NCBI GenBank assembly: GCA_026413225.1
Contig: CM048553.1
Location: 137,670,190-137,734,189 of the forward strand
Length of the DNA stretch: 64,000 bases
From: Otis tarda
Lineage: Eukaryota; Chordata; Aves; Otidiformes; Otididae
Reading direction: 5' to 3'
The translations under genes and the position numbers were made by a program. Under the pieces are notes generated by a model. That model saw nothing but the letters and a program-made list of their open reading frames with translations. It was not told the DNA's origin and made no database searches. Below are positions 25,223 through 37,900 of this stretch, in pieces (positions within the stretch are counted from its first letter, which is position 1; every line of letters begins with the position of its first letter).

Positions 25223-28200
25223 AAGATATGAAGCTGGAAGGAATAAAAAATTCATAAATTCCTTGTCTGGAACATAGCTTGTGTCTGGTGAGACACCCAC
25301 ACAAAGTGAGAAGATATATTGCATAGCTTAGATAAGAGAAGTGAGGGAAGACAAGGGCTACCTGTGACAAAAATAGACAGGTTTAAAGACAGTTAGGTGA
25401 GGAGGAAAAGGATTTTGTCATTTCATTCAAAGTATTTGGATCCCGTATAGAAAGTGTATGCAAAGTGAGAGTTGCCAATCATCAATAAAAAAAGTCAAGT
25501 AAGAGACTAAGACACCTGACTTCTCTTAAGACCACAGTCAAAACAGATTTCTTATCTAAATTAGGGGTTTGGTGCAATTTAGACAGCAAAGTCTGGTGCT
25601 GAGATCTGAGAACTCACTACACGTGACTTTGCAACTATATAAACCCCAGCAAAGTTGAAGTTCCGCTTTGTGCCTAACCAGAGTGGCTCAAGAAGAAGCA
25701 CAGCTCAGGACTTAGCTCCTGTCTGTATAGAAGCAGACACAAACAGTTGAATCTTTTGCAATACCAAAGGTACTATCAAGAAATCCAATGTTATTACATC
25801 TACGGGGTTAGCAGCATTCATTTTGGCTAGAAGAAAGGATTTGTCTCTCATCACTAACTCCTTGCTATCCAGATGATCTGACTCAGCACAAGGAGACTCC
25901 ATCTCCTGGAGTGCATGTGAACAACTCTCCCAGAATAAGCCTCCTCCTTGGTGACCCCCACTGGCTCTGTTATGCAGCATCTCACTCTGCTCCCCAATCC
26001 AAGTGCTGGAGGAGAAAGTGCATGCAAAAGCAGCTGAGACGTTGTTTGACCCTGACCAGGAAAAGGGAGAAGATGACTCCACAGGGAGCATGGAGTCAGA
26101 TGTGCACAATGTGGCCAACCAGTGCAGGTCAGGGCTAGAGTAGCCCATATGGAACAGCACAGAGTGGGAACTAGTATCACAGTTGTATGATATTACTAGC
26201 ATCTAATAATTTTGAAATTTTCTGTACCAAGAATCATGTTTGTACCATATGCTGATACCAGCCATCACTGTGCTTGGGGCTGAAAGGATCTATGAGCAAT
26301 AAATTCCTTACAGTAAGTCTTTCTGATGGGCTGGATTCAGTGGGATTTCTCAGTGTCATGCATGCACAAACACATGTACACACATACAGGAGTGCAAAGC
26401 CAGATTGAGCTCTTCACAGAACAAAGTCATTGCTTCTGTTTTCTTCAGAAGTGAATGCATGAGGACAGGCTAGCATTTGTGTAAGAGCCCAGCAAGTGTT
26501 TCGTTCACAGTGGGTGTGGAAGGTGCAGTGTCATTTCCTTTCTTCAGGTTCAGGTCCTTTCTTTGCCCCAGAGAATCCAAGCTCAATCTTGCTCTTCGGT
26601 AGACAGCTTTCTGGTGGAGAATGTTTAGAGGAGAATGGACGTGATGAGATATGACAACAAAAATTAATTCTTCATGGACTTAAAAGGAAAGAATAAATTT
26701 CCTTAGTACTTCAAAAGAAAATGAGTTGGCTCCTACTTTCACAAGACTTGTTCAAGCATCTCAAGTCTGCATCTAATCCTTGCAGTACCCAAGTCCCCTG
26801 CAAAACTCTGAATGCCCTTGTACAGGTCCAGGTGTCTCATATTCCTCAACAGGTTTTGTGCAAATGTGCACAACTCCCTCATCTGTATGTGCCAAACCAC
26901 TGAATTTATGAAGCCAGAAAGTGAAAGCAATTTATAAATCTAATTTCAGGTCTCAGAGGAATAATGCAAGGCAGGATGGAGAGCTTATGTATCTCTTCTT
27001 CTTGTACATTCACTGGGTACGACGTAGCCTACTTTTAAGTAAAACTCATAATTTAAAATAATGTGTCTCCTTTGTTTAAAAGAACTTTTAAATGAATCTA
27101 TTTGCCCTGGTTTCCTTCCTGTTTTTTTTTCTTTCTTCCTCCCCTTTGAATACCACAGGTCTTATTTCTGGCTTACAGGAATGGTCATCTGCTCATCCCA
27201 TTCTCATGTGGTCTCCCTGGGTAGGAGAGAAATGATGAACCTTGCATTCCTTCACTGTCTTGGTCCCCAGGGAAATAACTGTAGCCACAGATATAGAGCA
27301 GAAAAAATGAGTGAGCTGGGCTTTTCCACCATCCTTTATTTACACTTTTCATGGTTTCTTTTCTTTCAATATTGCTTATGTATTTATGTTCAGCTAGCAG
27401 CCCAGCAGGGATCAAAGTCTTAGCTCTCACTAGTGGAGTTTCTTATCATAGTAAGGAAAGGATAGAAGAGCCCAGATTAAAAAAAAAAAAATAGATAGCA
27501 AAGAATTTTTTGTAACTTGCAACACAGTTTGGAACTGCTAAAATTATGGCACCAAACACTGTTGTTTGGATCAATCTAGAGTAACCCCATCTGTCTCAGA
27601 GCAACTCTGAGTGCACAGAGCTCTTGGTGCCCAGTAGGTACAAAACTCCCTTCATAAAGTAGCATACCCAAAATCAAGAAGGATATGATACAGTGCTCTA
27701 CAATTTTTGAACATGGCACAAACAAAGTTACATGAAGCTGGGGTGCTGGGGAAGGAATTAGTGTGCAGCGATTTTGTAGCATAAACAGTGATAAAAATAT
27801 TGGCAGAGATTAAGTAACATTTGCCTGGTTTCAGGTTTCTTTACAAACTCAGATATTAGATGAGATTCAGCGAGACCTTTTTACCCAAAGGCAAATGAAT
27901 TTTTGAATAACTCTTGTGAGCAGCAGTGAAAACAGATTTTTTCCTGATTTTTATTTGACATTTATAATTATTTGATTACATGAGACAAGACTATGCACCC
28001 AGAAACACAAAACTGCTACAAGAAGGAAGTTAATTGAGTGAATGTGGAAGGAGAGGGAGAAGAGGAGGATGTTTTAGCTGGCTCCATGGTGTGGGTGAGC
28101 CACCAGCCAGCTCAGTGTGACTATTATGAAACACACAGTTAGGATGCAGCAGGTAAAAGAGGAGACTATTGCAAGGTAACATTGCGCAGGATTCAAGAAG

Positions 28201-28895
28201 GTTGGAAAAATTACATCATAGTTTCTAGAATGAGGAAGCTATTTCACTTCTATTTTTAAACAGAATTTTTCAAAAGAGGGGTTGTTTTTTTTTTACCAAA
28301 GATCTTGGACTGATAAGCCTAGCAGAGGCTGAGCTGGAATATGATTACACTACAGTTTTTAGAAGTAGATAAATGCAGGGAGAACAAGAGCCCATGGGCA
28401 GGGTAGGCACTGTATCTGCACAAAGAGCAGCAAGAGAAGTCATCCCACTTCTCTCCTTTCACGCAGTAGCCTGGGCTTTGTGCTTTCACCCAGCATCAGG
28501 GAAAACAATTTTCAAATTTCCTCTCTGTTGGAGGGAACCTGAACACAGATTATCTCCTTCACCAGTCTGTCCTTATGCCTTTCACTCACTTTCAGTTTGG
28601 ATCCATTCCAGAGATCATAAAGTACCAAAAACTGTCCTCAGGTGAGTGTTATAACCACCATGCCCTTGGGTAGACAAATTCATCATCTCTTGTTTCCCCT
28701 ATGCATCCAGTCTGAGAGCTCTCAGAGGGTGGGATCTTGAGGCAAAATATCAGTTCATAGGTCCTGGCACCACAGATTTCAGCTCAGCATCCAGTTACAT
28801 GATGATGCCCACAGCACTCCAGTTGGTGGCTTCTGCTTGCAGGAAGAAACGTAGGAAACAGTACCTGAAAGAAACTGTACCTCCTCCATGCAACA

Positions 28896-28921
28896 TTCAT
28901 TCACTGAACTCAGTGAATGAA
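28896..28921. repeat. perfect inverted repeat, 12-bp arms, 2-nt spacer
   Basis: The left arm TTCATTCACTGA and the right arm TCAGTGAATGAA are exact reverse complements, separated by AC. The surroundings are unique sequence and no gene end is nearby, so a terminator role is not supported. Confidence 0.85.
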
Positions 28922-29316
28922 AGAGTCTCAGTTAGACTCTGATGAAGAATTTCATTGACGCAAAGTCTTTGATGAGGCAGTTACTTCACCTCCTAAAAAA
29001 GTTGGTAGACAGTTTGTGACTCTACAGGAAAGAGAAAACTTCTCAGCCACCACTTGTTGGGGCAGTCAGGGGAGTCTGCAGTCACTGTTTCTTCAAGATG
29101 AGTTGATGGAGCTATGGGAGCACAACAAAGCACAGAGGTGCCTAAGGGTCCATATTACCTTCAGCTGGTCCTGAAAAGAGATGAAAGGAAAAGTGATGGG
29201 GTAACTTTAAAGGCACTCACTTAAATCTACTCAAGATTTCACTTAGCTTCTCTTTCTAATAAGAAACAAAAATATTAAAGGAGGTACATAGAGACAAAAA
29301 AAATCAGGGGCACCAT

Positions 29317-30147
29317 AATTATAGAATCATAGAATGGTTAGGGTTGGAAGGGACCTTCAAAGGTCATTTAGTCCAGGCCCCCTGCAAGAAGCAGGGACAT
29401 CTCCAACTAGATCAGGTTGCTCAGAGCCTCATCCATCCTGGCCTTGATGGGGCATCCACCACCTCCCTGGGCAACCTGTTCCAGTGCTCTACAACCCCTT
29501 ATTGTAAAAAAATTTTTCCTAATATCTAATCTAAATCTACCTCCCTCTATTTTGAAACCATTACCCCTCATCCTGTCACAACAGGCCCTACTGAAGAGTC
29601 TCTCCCCATCTTTCCTGTAGGCCACCTTTAGGTACTGGAAGACCACTATAAGGTCTCCCTGGAGCCTCCTCTTCTCCAGGCTGAACAGCCCCAACTCTCT
29701 CAGCCTTTCCTCATAGGAGAGGTGCTCCAGCCCTCTAATCATCTTTATGGCCCTCTTCTGGACCCTCTCCAACTGGTCCATGTCCTTCTTAATGTTGGAG
29801 GTTCCAGAACTGGACACAGTACTCCAGGTGGGATCTCACAAGAGCAGAGTAGAGGGGCAGAATCACCTTCCTCAATACCTGCTGGCCACACTTCTTTTAA
29901 TGCAGCCCAGGATATGGTTGGCCTTCTGGGCTGCAAGGGCCTGCTCATGTTAAACTTCTCATCTACCATCACTCCCATGTCCCTCTCCTCAAGGCTGGTC
30001 TACACCCATTCTCTGCCCAGCCTATATTTGTGTCTGGGATTGCCACGACCTTGCACTTGGCCTGGTTGAACTTCATGATGTTTGCACAGGCCCACCTTTC
30101 CAGCCTGTCAAGGTCCCTCTGGATGGTATCCCTTCCCCTCCAGCATG
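29317..30147 (-). mobile_element. CR1 LINE, 0.8 kb
   Basis: A minus-strand CR1 whose 3' end at 29317 keeps two octamer copies (ATTATAGAATCATAGAATGG). It extends through the 3' UTR and ORF2 C-terminus into the part that encodes the end of the reverse-transcriptase domain, stopping near 30147 in the stretch CTTCCCCTCCAGCATG. Blocks such as CTCAGCCTTTCCTCATAGGAG, CTGGACACAGTACTCCAGG and TTGCACTTGGCCTGGTTGAA are close to the known avian consensus. This makes it one of the younger copies here. Confidence 0.95.
29407..29817 (-). pseudogene. CR1 ORF2 C-terminal fragment
   Basis: About 136 codons remain open on the minus strand, covering the CR1 ORF2 C-terminus after the reverse-transcriptase palm. 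Recognisable pieces are [20 protein letters not shown] and [15 protein letters not shown]. After the latter the frame shifts away from the expected protein ([11 protein letters not shown] replaces the usual HWNRLPREV-type segment), which shows at least one indel. There is no catalytic domain, so it is non-functional. Confidence 0.85.
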
Positions 30148-31910
30148 GACTTCATGAGTAACAGCAGCTAATGTGACAGACTGCAATAAAGACGTGTATT
30201 TTGGAGAATTACCACATCTACAAGTCATTATTTCCAGTAGAAATAACATGTAGTGCCATGAGCCACTGATGTATCTCATGGGGAATTTGCAGGAGATCTC
30301 CTTTAATTAAGGTGAGTTGCTAGTGAATGTAACTAAATAAATCAATGCAAGCTTGATCTTCTCAGAATTGAATGGGTGGAAGGTTGCTTCATTGCCTCAG
30401 AAATCTCTCTCATATGTTGTTTCTTGGTTATTCATATTGATTGGGCTATTCAGTGTGGAGGTGCAAGTTTCCCTCTTCAAGCCTGTATATGTTATCAGCA
30501 AGCAGAAGAAAGAAGGAGAGGGACTTCCTCAGAGGTAGTGCCAGGTTTCAGTGGTTACCTGAATTGACAGTGCAGTTTCTGCAAGTTCATGACACTTCCT
30601 GTTCCTCGAAGATTGCTCTTTTTTCCTCTCTGCTTATGTGAATTAATGCACCAAAGGAAAGTTAATACCAGGATCTCCAGGAACTTTGTTTTAAAGAGTC
30701 AGCAAGATCTGCTAAGGCAAATGAGTGAGTTTCTCATTGTGTTCCTGTTCCCAAGATTTCAGTCATATTAACGATGTTAGCTGACTATGGAGGGAGAGAG
30801 GAAAAGAGATCAGAAGGAACTAGCAGCAAATGATGAGTATATGTAGGCCTGTACTCACCATTGTCTGCCTGTGACTGAGCAGGTAAATCGTATTTCACTC
30901 TTTCATTTGGAGCTCCCTGACTGAAGAAACACTGCCTGATCCAAAGCCCACCCAAAATTTCAGGCAGAAGACTGACTGGCTGTATTTCAGTCATTTTATA
31001 ACAAATGACTCAGCTGAATTTGGAGCTATTTCCATACTGGGCACAGTCAAAACAAATGCAGGGACTGAGCAGTAATTCTATAGCTTCGTGCCTCAAATTT
31101 ACATTCTCTGGTGAGGTCAAACTTTTGCTGGCTAGCAACAACAAAATCATCTTGTATTACATGTCAAGTGTTAGCATAGCCTAAAAGACAAACCAATTTC
31201 AAACATCAGAGAACAGAATAAAGTTTAAACCGTAGGAGCAGTAATTTCTTACTCTGGAAATCAATAACATTGCACTGAGGAGAGCTGCAAACCATCTCCA
31301 GTTTCTATTGCCATAAGCCGAGGCTCAGATTGCCACTCTAAGCATTACTCAGTTTCAACAGACTTTGATCCTCACTGGGAGGAAACAAGGATCCGACCTC
31401 TGCCTGAACTTGGGTCCTGTGGAGAAAAAGATTCCCCAGTTAGAAAAATAGAGGTTTCTGAGCTTCTTATACATCCGTTAGCTTCCCACCAGGCAGCATG
31501 TGCATGTGCCTGGGTAGCGTTCCTGAGTAGTCTCCTCTAATTAACCTCTCAGAGAAGGTTGCTAATTTGTTGACCACCCCCAAACAACTGAAAAAAAAAA
31601 AAAGAAGGCAATATAAAAAAAAATGCCAGGCAGTGGTTTTAAGTGTGATCCTTGAATTAACTTTGCCAGCTACAGCAAGCAAACAGCCCTGGCTGGTGTG
31701 CAATAACCTCGTTCCTCAGTCTGCTTCTAACTCCGGTCCTTCCTAACTCCCAGCCTTTCTCACTGGGAAGTTTCCTGATGTGACTAAGTCATTATTGGTT
31801 TCCTTGGGTAGATATAATGGAAGTCACCCAAGTGGAAGGAGCTGTAAACATGGACCAAAATTCAGCTCACTGCAGCTCCTAAAAACCACATAGACTAAAA
31901 CCTGAGTTAC
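30148..31910. other. unique non-coding sequence
   Basis: No element or exon was recognised. A 13-base poly(A) run near 31591 is the only simple repeat of note. Confidence 0.55.
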
Positions 31911-32489
31911 TGTACTAGTTTTGGCTGAGGTAGAGTTAAATTTATTTATAGTAGCTGGTATGAGGCTATGTTTTGGGTTTGTGACAAAAACAGTGTTGAT
32001 GACACAGAGAAGTTTCAGTAACTTGCACAGGGTCAAGGCCCTTTCTGCTTTTCATACCACTCCACCAGCGAGTAGACTAGGGGTGCACAAGAACTTGGAA
32101 GGGAACACAGCTGGGACAGCTGACCCCAACTGACCAAAGGGATATCCATACCATATGACGTCATGCTCAATAAAATGAGATGGAGGAGGAAGGCTGGCCA
32201 GGGCTGCTGTAGCTCGAGGACTGACTGGGCATCAATCAGTTGGTAGTGAGCAACTGGGGTTTTTCTGCATCACTTGTTTTTGGAGGGAGTTGGTGCAGTT
32301 TTCTTTCTTTTTGTTGTTTTTTTTTTAATCTTTTTTTTTTCTTTTCAATTATGAAACTGTCTTTATCTCAGCCTGTGAGTTTTTACACTTTTACTCTTTC
32401 TTTTCTCTCCCTCATCCCACTGGGTGGGTGAGTGAGCCAGCAGCTCTGTGGTGTTTAGCTGCCTACTGAGGTTAAACCATTACAGTTAC
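31906..32489. repeat. target-site duplication GTTAC around a solo LTR
   Basis: GTTAC occurs at 31906-31910 and again at 32485-32489, directly against the two LTR ends. A 5-bp duplication fits avian ERV integration and fixes the element's boundaries. Confidence 0.8.
31911..32484 (+). mobile_element. solo LTR of an endogenous retrovirus
   Basis: A plus-strand LTR of 574 bases. It has the blocks of a common bird ERV LTR in order: TTTTGGCTGAGGTAGAGTTA, TAGTAGCTGGTATGAGGCTA, CACCAGCGAGTAGACTAGGG, GACAGCTGACCCCAACTGAC, CATACCATATGACGTCATGC, AAACTGTCTTTATCTCAGCC and a terminal GAGGTTAAACCATTACA. The first bases are TGTACTAG, so the TG...CA ends are kept. The position where related LTRs have a TATA box reads CAATAAAATGAG here (32168 onwards), so the core promoter looks damaged. 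There is no internal retroviral sequence on either side, so two LTRs recombined to leave one. Confidence 0.92.
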
Positions 32490-33433
32490 ACTTGAAAGAT
32501 GTCTAGGGATCTGCTGAAACCAACAAGTTAGGCTGCATGCATAAAGTGGTAAACCAGTATATGCTGTCTTATCCAGCACAACTTTTCATCTCTATTTGGT
32601 CTCAGGTCCTAAAGGCTTCCAAATGCATACCTCCACCAGCCTTGGGTTTCCCTCTCTTTCTCCTGATGCTTTCTCCCTGACGCCTCCTCACATATACCAG
32701 CCATAAACTGAACTTCAACCTACCTCTATCCCCACCTGCTTTCCTTCCCCTGCTTGCATTTCTTCATCCTTGTTGATCCTTGAGGATAAGTCCTATCATG
32801 GATTCAACGGCTGAAAGCACATCAAGTCTGCCAGTGCTCTCACCTTGCTGCAACCTCTTCGCTCCCTGCAAGCTGCCCCAGTCACAGAATGACTTGCTGT
32901 GGCACAGCTGTGGGAGCCACACTGGGGGGATGCCTCCCTCTTCCTAGCTCACCTCACTGACCTCAGGCTGAGGTTTTGATTCTCTCTTGCCCCAGTCCTG
33001 CTTTCTTCCACTCTTCCTCACTTTTCCCATCTCACCAGTCACTTCAAGATCTTTTCTCTCTCACACAAAGGAATAAATACATAAAAATACATAAAAGTAA
33101 GTACAGCCATAAGTGGACTAGCTGTTCTTCTGCTTGCTCTCCATGTAGCGAGGCATAGCAGGGGGAGATTACCGGGCATGTAGGATAGAGCGAAGGGGAT
33201 GCAAAAATGAGTGGCCTCATCCAGCATATGGGGATTTCTCTTCACGGGCTTGAATGCTGCTCACTATAGGGCTTCAAGTATTAGTTTATGAAAATAATTA
33301 TATGACATGGTTAAAGGGTTTTTTTTTTTTCACTGACTCAGTTCTTTTCTTCTCTCTGTTGCTCCAATTTGCTTTCCTGGAGAAATGGATAGGGTAAAGG
33401 TATAACAACTCTTTTAGATAAGTAGATTTTTTA
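32485..33433. other. unique pyrimidine-rich sequence
   Basis: Around 32620-33070 the plus strand is rich in CT runs, with no recognisable gene. A poly(T) run lies near 33320. Confidence 0.5.
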
Positions 33434-33600
33434 TGTTTAACACAGCCTGACATCCTAAGTACTATCTTTAAATAGACAGTTTAACAGGTAAAGCAAAAGC
33501 CACACATGCAAGCAAAGCAAAACAAGGAATTAATTCACTATTTCCCATCTGCAGGCAGGTGTTCAGCCATTTCCAGGAAAGTAGGGCTGAAACCAGGACA
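33434..33600 (-). mobile_element. internally deleted LTR relic
   Basis: On the minus strand this begins TGTCCTGGTTTCAGCCC, a known start of bird ERV LTRs. It then jumps to the later LTR segment GGCTGAACACCTGCCTGC, ATGGGAAATAGTGAATTAAT, TTGTTTTGCTTTGCTTGC and GCTTTTGCTTTACCTGTTAA. Most of the U3 region, including the promoter, is therefore missing. The right boundary at 33600 (plus-strand CCAGGACA) is clear. The left boundary, placed at TGTTTAACACAGCC (33434), is tentative. No target duplication was found. Confidence 0.68.
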
Positions 33601-33770
33601 GACCTTCACATCCTTCTTAAATTACACGACCCAGAACTGCAAACAGTACTGGAGGTGAGGCTGCACCAATGTTGAATACAGTGAGACAATTACCTCTTTT
33701 GTCTGGCTGATTATACTGTGTTTGATTGTGCCTTTCTGTCTTTTAGGGAGGGGTTCCTCAATGTTTCTAC
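33601..33770 (-). mobile_element. degraded CR1 LINE fragment
   Basis: CCCAGAACTGCAAACAGTAC, GGAGGTGAGGCTGCACCA, TGTTGAATACAGTGAGACAA and CTGGCTGATTATACTGTG match, in order and with many changes, the minus-strand CR1 ORF2 segment that reads CCAGAACTGGACACAGTACT in young copies. It directly abuts the LTR relic on its left. The edges are approximate. Confidence 0.55.
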
Positions 33771-34825
33771 CAGGTCACTGAACCTATAGTGTGAGGAAAA
33801 GATTTATGTATTCACTGTTCTCCAAAAGTTGTGAGCCCCTGAAAAAATGGTGCAGTATTGAACATCTCAGAGCAAACACAGCAGCTGGGAAGCTGGAGAG
33901 TGGCCCTTTCTTGGACAACTACGAGTGGAGTACACACCACAAAAAGTAGTCCCTTTGATTTTCAGTACAGCAAGATGTGATATAAAGCTCCTGTCCTTTG
34001 AATGGCAATCTGGCAGGAATCGCTTATTCAGCAGATAAGAAGATTTCACCCTTCTTGTTAGACCTGGGACCTGATTACCCTCAATCCAATTGTGGATACT
34101 GGTCCATCTTTCCCCAGAGGTGGCTGTTAAAATGATACAACTGCATCTTCATAAGACAGAGTGGTTTTCATAGCTTAATGGCCTTCTCTCTTCCTGGGAT
34201 AAGTCAGATTTTATCAGAGGAGATTGGTATCTATTCTGGTTACTTGCTTAGAGCCTCTAGCCATAATCAAATTCATTTTTCTGTCTCCTTGCTTGAGGGC
34301 AAATTTTCCTTTGTGCCCCCAAAATACTGTGTTTCAGTTATTTATAAATGTTCATCAGATCATCTGCCTGTACAAATTACAGCCCGAGTATTATCTGTGA
34401 ACTGTATATTTCCATTATTCATCCTGATCTCCACTCCTGATTGGATGCCTGAAACTTGTATGAATAGAGAAAAAAGTGAATGATGAATAGTGAATCATGA
34501 ATAACAAACAGAAGATGAGTACACTTTTTCGTACTCCTATTCCTCCATGAATATGTGTACCCCTCCATATCAGTTGCCTTCTCCAACATTCATATGCAGA
34601 GAAAATTGATGGAAATAAGACTAACAAGAAAGGGCAGGAATGCAGCTGAATCAAATCAAGAACTGTGGGGTTTTTTTTGTGCATGGTTGTGAATGCACTA
34701 CTCAGCAGTCATTCAACTCCAGTAAAATCCAACTGCTCAGGGGACACAGTTAACTGGAGAGCAGGATTTTTCTCCACAAATCCCCACTAACTTCCCCAGG
34801 AAGGTGGACATGTCACAGTGCTTCT
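33771..34825. other. unique non-coding sequence
   Basis: I see no element or exon. A 101-codon open frame at 34178-34483 has no recognisable features. Confidence 0.5.
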
Positions 34826-34925
34826 GCTTTCTTCTGCTTCCTCAGCTGTTAAATAGAAATAATGACACCCACCCTTCTTCCTGTAGCACCTTCAGACCTC
34901 TGAATAAATGGTGCTAGGTGTGAAA
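34826..34925 (+). mobile_element. MIR-like SINE relic
   Basis: CTTCTGCTTCCTCAGCTG, TTAAATAGAAATAATGACA and CTCTGAATAAATGGTGCTAG line up with the MIR body in order: the CCTCAGTTTCC segment, the AAATGGGGATAATAA segment, and the 3' GGATAAAAGGCGCTA segment. MIRs are very old amniote SINEs and are usually this degraded in birds. It is non-coding. Confidence 0.42.
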
Positions 34926-37900
34926 GAATCGTTCTTAAAGACTCATCAGTAACTGGCATAAATCATGTCAGCCTTTATATTCTTGGCCTTTTAGGTAAAT
35001 TGAAGGTATGTTCAATGTAGATGTTGCTTAGAGATTATTTGTAAACTATATTTTTCCCACAACAGATAATTGACAGGTTCTGTGTGCCTGACTTGTCAAA
35101 CCATGTTATACTTCAAAAAAGCCTTTTTGTTCATTTACACAAAACTTTATTTTCTTGTGCAAGGTCCAAAACTTAATAATTATTGTTTTCCTAAATGGCA
35201 ACAATTTGCCCTCCTAAGCCTGTGGAAAAGTGTTCTAATTTAAACCTGTAGAGACATCTTGGCAGTGAATGTGGGCAATTGCAATCATTCTTGCTCTAAT
35301 TTATACAATTATAGGAATGTATGTTTTCTTAGCTGTGGGCTCCAGCTGTCTAAAGTTGCTGACCAAAATGGAAGCTGTGAATATACTTTTTTGAAAGGAA
35401 GAAGATTTTGTTTAGATTGTGAGATTTGTACTTCTCTTTTTCATGTTTTTTTAAGAATGGTTCTGAATTAATTACATGTGCATTTCCATCTTCTTTCTAA
35501 TTAGGGAATCTACATAGCTCTTGCAGCTTCGTACTAAAAAGCAACAGGATTTTCATCTTCGGAAGATTAAAACCAAATCTCTAGGGTCCTACCTGCAAAT
35601 GAAAAAATAAATAAGCCTGGGCCTTCTGTGTGTGATCTAAAAGTTAGTAGTTAACTATTATCAAGCCATTTTGAGCATTTTGAAATTCAGAAAGGAAATG
35701 TTCCTAGCTTGAATAAAAACAGCCGAGCCTTTCAGGAACTGCTGGAGGGTACTCAGCCAAAAGCATCCATTAGTCACCCAGAATTACCCCTCTAAATCAG
35801 ACAGAAGAGGGACTTAAATCTGTTTCTCTGGTAGAGTGAGTGTCTCAACCTGCTTCCAAAGAGCCCTTTGCCAGCTGGGACCCAAGATGGTTATGCTGAA
35901 AGCAGCACTCTTAAAATAGTTTTGGTTTTGACTTTGGCTTTCTTAGTGACAAAAGTCAATTACATAAAAAAAATCCCAGTATGCTTTAACCACTCTAATC
36001 AATATTGTGTAGGGTGAAATGCCTTACAGATAAGCATTAAACAGACCTGTATAGCTCTGCTCTTTAACATTTTACTAAAGTGAAATGCCAGAAATTTCTC
36101 CATTTATGGGATGTCAGGATTGAAAGATTTTTCTGGAAGAGCTTTTAAAATAAAAAATGTTTCTAACAACATTTTGTACTATTAAAGTACGCAAGTCTTT
36201 TTATAAATACCGGATATACTTTCCATAAGTGATGTGTCTGTTTAGATTTCAGCCCTTACTCTCTAGAAAACTATAATCAGAAAGTTCAAAGTACCAGTAT
36301 AGCCTAAAACTCAGTTAATGGAAGTTTTGTGACCATATTTTTGCCATTTTAAAAAATAATAATACATCTTTGCTGATGTTTCCTTTGGTGCTCCAATGAA
36401 CTGTAAATTAGGGTCGGCCTTCTAGTGTCCTTTTGAATCATCAAATTATAAATGCATTTCATCTGTCCCAAGGTATCACAGCAAAAATTACAAGATGACC
36501 TTTTAAAGTGGCTAGTAAAGCACTGTGGCTTACTTTGTTCTAGATCTCACCTCAGACAATCTCTTGTTGCTGTCACTTTCAGAGATAAATTACTATTTCC
36601 ACTGCGCCTATACACCTGTAATAGCAGCTGCCTTTTCACCACCTGTCACTCACTTTTCTAACCCCTCCCCATTCCTGATTTTATTTCTTTCTGACTATAC
36701 TGCAATCCTCCATTTCTCTCAAGAAAAAAGTATATATGTAATACAGAAATACAAAATATGAAGTACATTCTGACCTTTCTTTCCTTTTCCCCTTGACTAT
36801 CATAATACCTTTTACTCTTACTCCTCCCATTGTTCCACCTCATCCCATTCCCTTCCTTAGTCTTCTCCTTAGCTTCTTGGTATGCCCTGGCTCTTTTTCC
36901 ATCGCCATGAAAGCAGGTTTACTCTTGCTCAGCACACACCAGCCTGCCCTTCCAGCCCCTGCCTGTTCTCTCTGCATTCCCCTCCAAGCTCCAGCTGCAA
37001 TGCTGGAAGAAGTTTCCCTTCTTCGCCTTGCCGGTCCAGCAGCCTTGGACTTGAACACAAATGAGCACACACTTTCAGAAAACTCATCCTTTTCTTTGAC
37101 TCCAGTGAGTTTTTCTTCTTTCTGCTTTCTTCCTGCCTCCCTAACTGCTTGTTCAGAAAGTCCACTGGAAGATTTTTTCGTTCTCCTCCCTGATTACTGG
37201 GGAGAAAAGAGTGGTGCTCAATAAGGTCACATTTTTAATAATGTCTTGGGTTTGATTCTTCTCACTTTCCGCTATGTCTCATCTGTGAACAGAAGACTAA
37301 CCAGTGTATCTGTGTCAAAAAGGTATGTCTTTCATACGTCTTTACTATCTATTTCCTTATGTCCAAATTAAAATCTTTTCACATCTCTTAAAATCCAACA
37401 ATCAGGCCTAGCTGAACTCAGCGAAAACAAACCTTCCTTGTAAACTTGTTTCTCAAGCTTTTAATAACTGCTTTTCATTAAATCCTGTCACAGGATTGGC
37501 ACACTGCTTTTAAATGGATGTGATCTTCTGTTGAGATCCCTCCAGTTCCCCACGCCATGCTGTGTTGCAGTCTTTCCTTCTAGCTTTCTCTAGGGTATGT
37601 TTCCTACCCACCCAGACACCTGAGACTCTCTGTATAGATCCCATCATCTTTTATGTCTGTAAGTATACTGACATTTTCCCCAAAGCACCCACAGGGCCAC
37701 TTTAAGTTGGGTTTTTTTTTTTCCTGTAAAACCTACTTGACTAGCACAATCGTGAGACCATCACCATCATGCTGATTGGTATGTCTGTTTGTGTGGGTTA
37801 TATCTGATCAGATGCAGGCATCTTTAGATACAGGCATCTGTGAAAGAGCTCATTTCGACTTGCTCTTCTCTGGACAGAAAGAAACAAGGCATTGCCAGAT

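Larger units (their letters stand above)
24621..29316. other. unique sequence, no genes recognised
   Basis: The stretch holds a C10-A14-G4 homopolymer block (25195-25222) and a small perfect inverted repeat (28896-28921). A 165-codon open frame on the minus strand (25705-26202) has no recognisable domain and is treated as a chance frame. Confidence 0.55.

Noticed and set aside
25705-26202. 165-codon minus-strand open frame
   Set aside because: No domain or family resemblance, serine- and leucine-rich throughout, and an overlapping frame is also open. Treated as chance. A cross-species alignment showing codon-like substitution would change this.
36793-37224. 143-codon plus-strand open frame with hydrophobic start
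   Set aside because: Low-complexity Leu/Ser/Pro/Phe content is explained by a pyrimidine-rich strand. The apparent signal peptide is a by-product of that composition.
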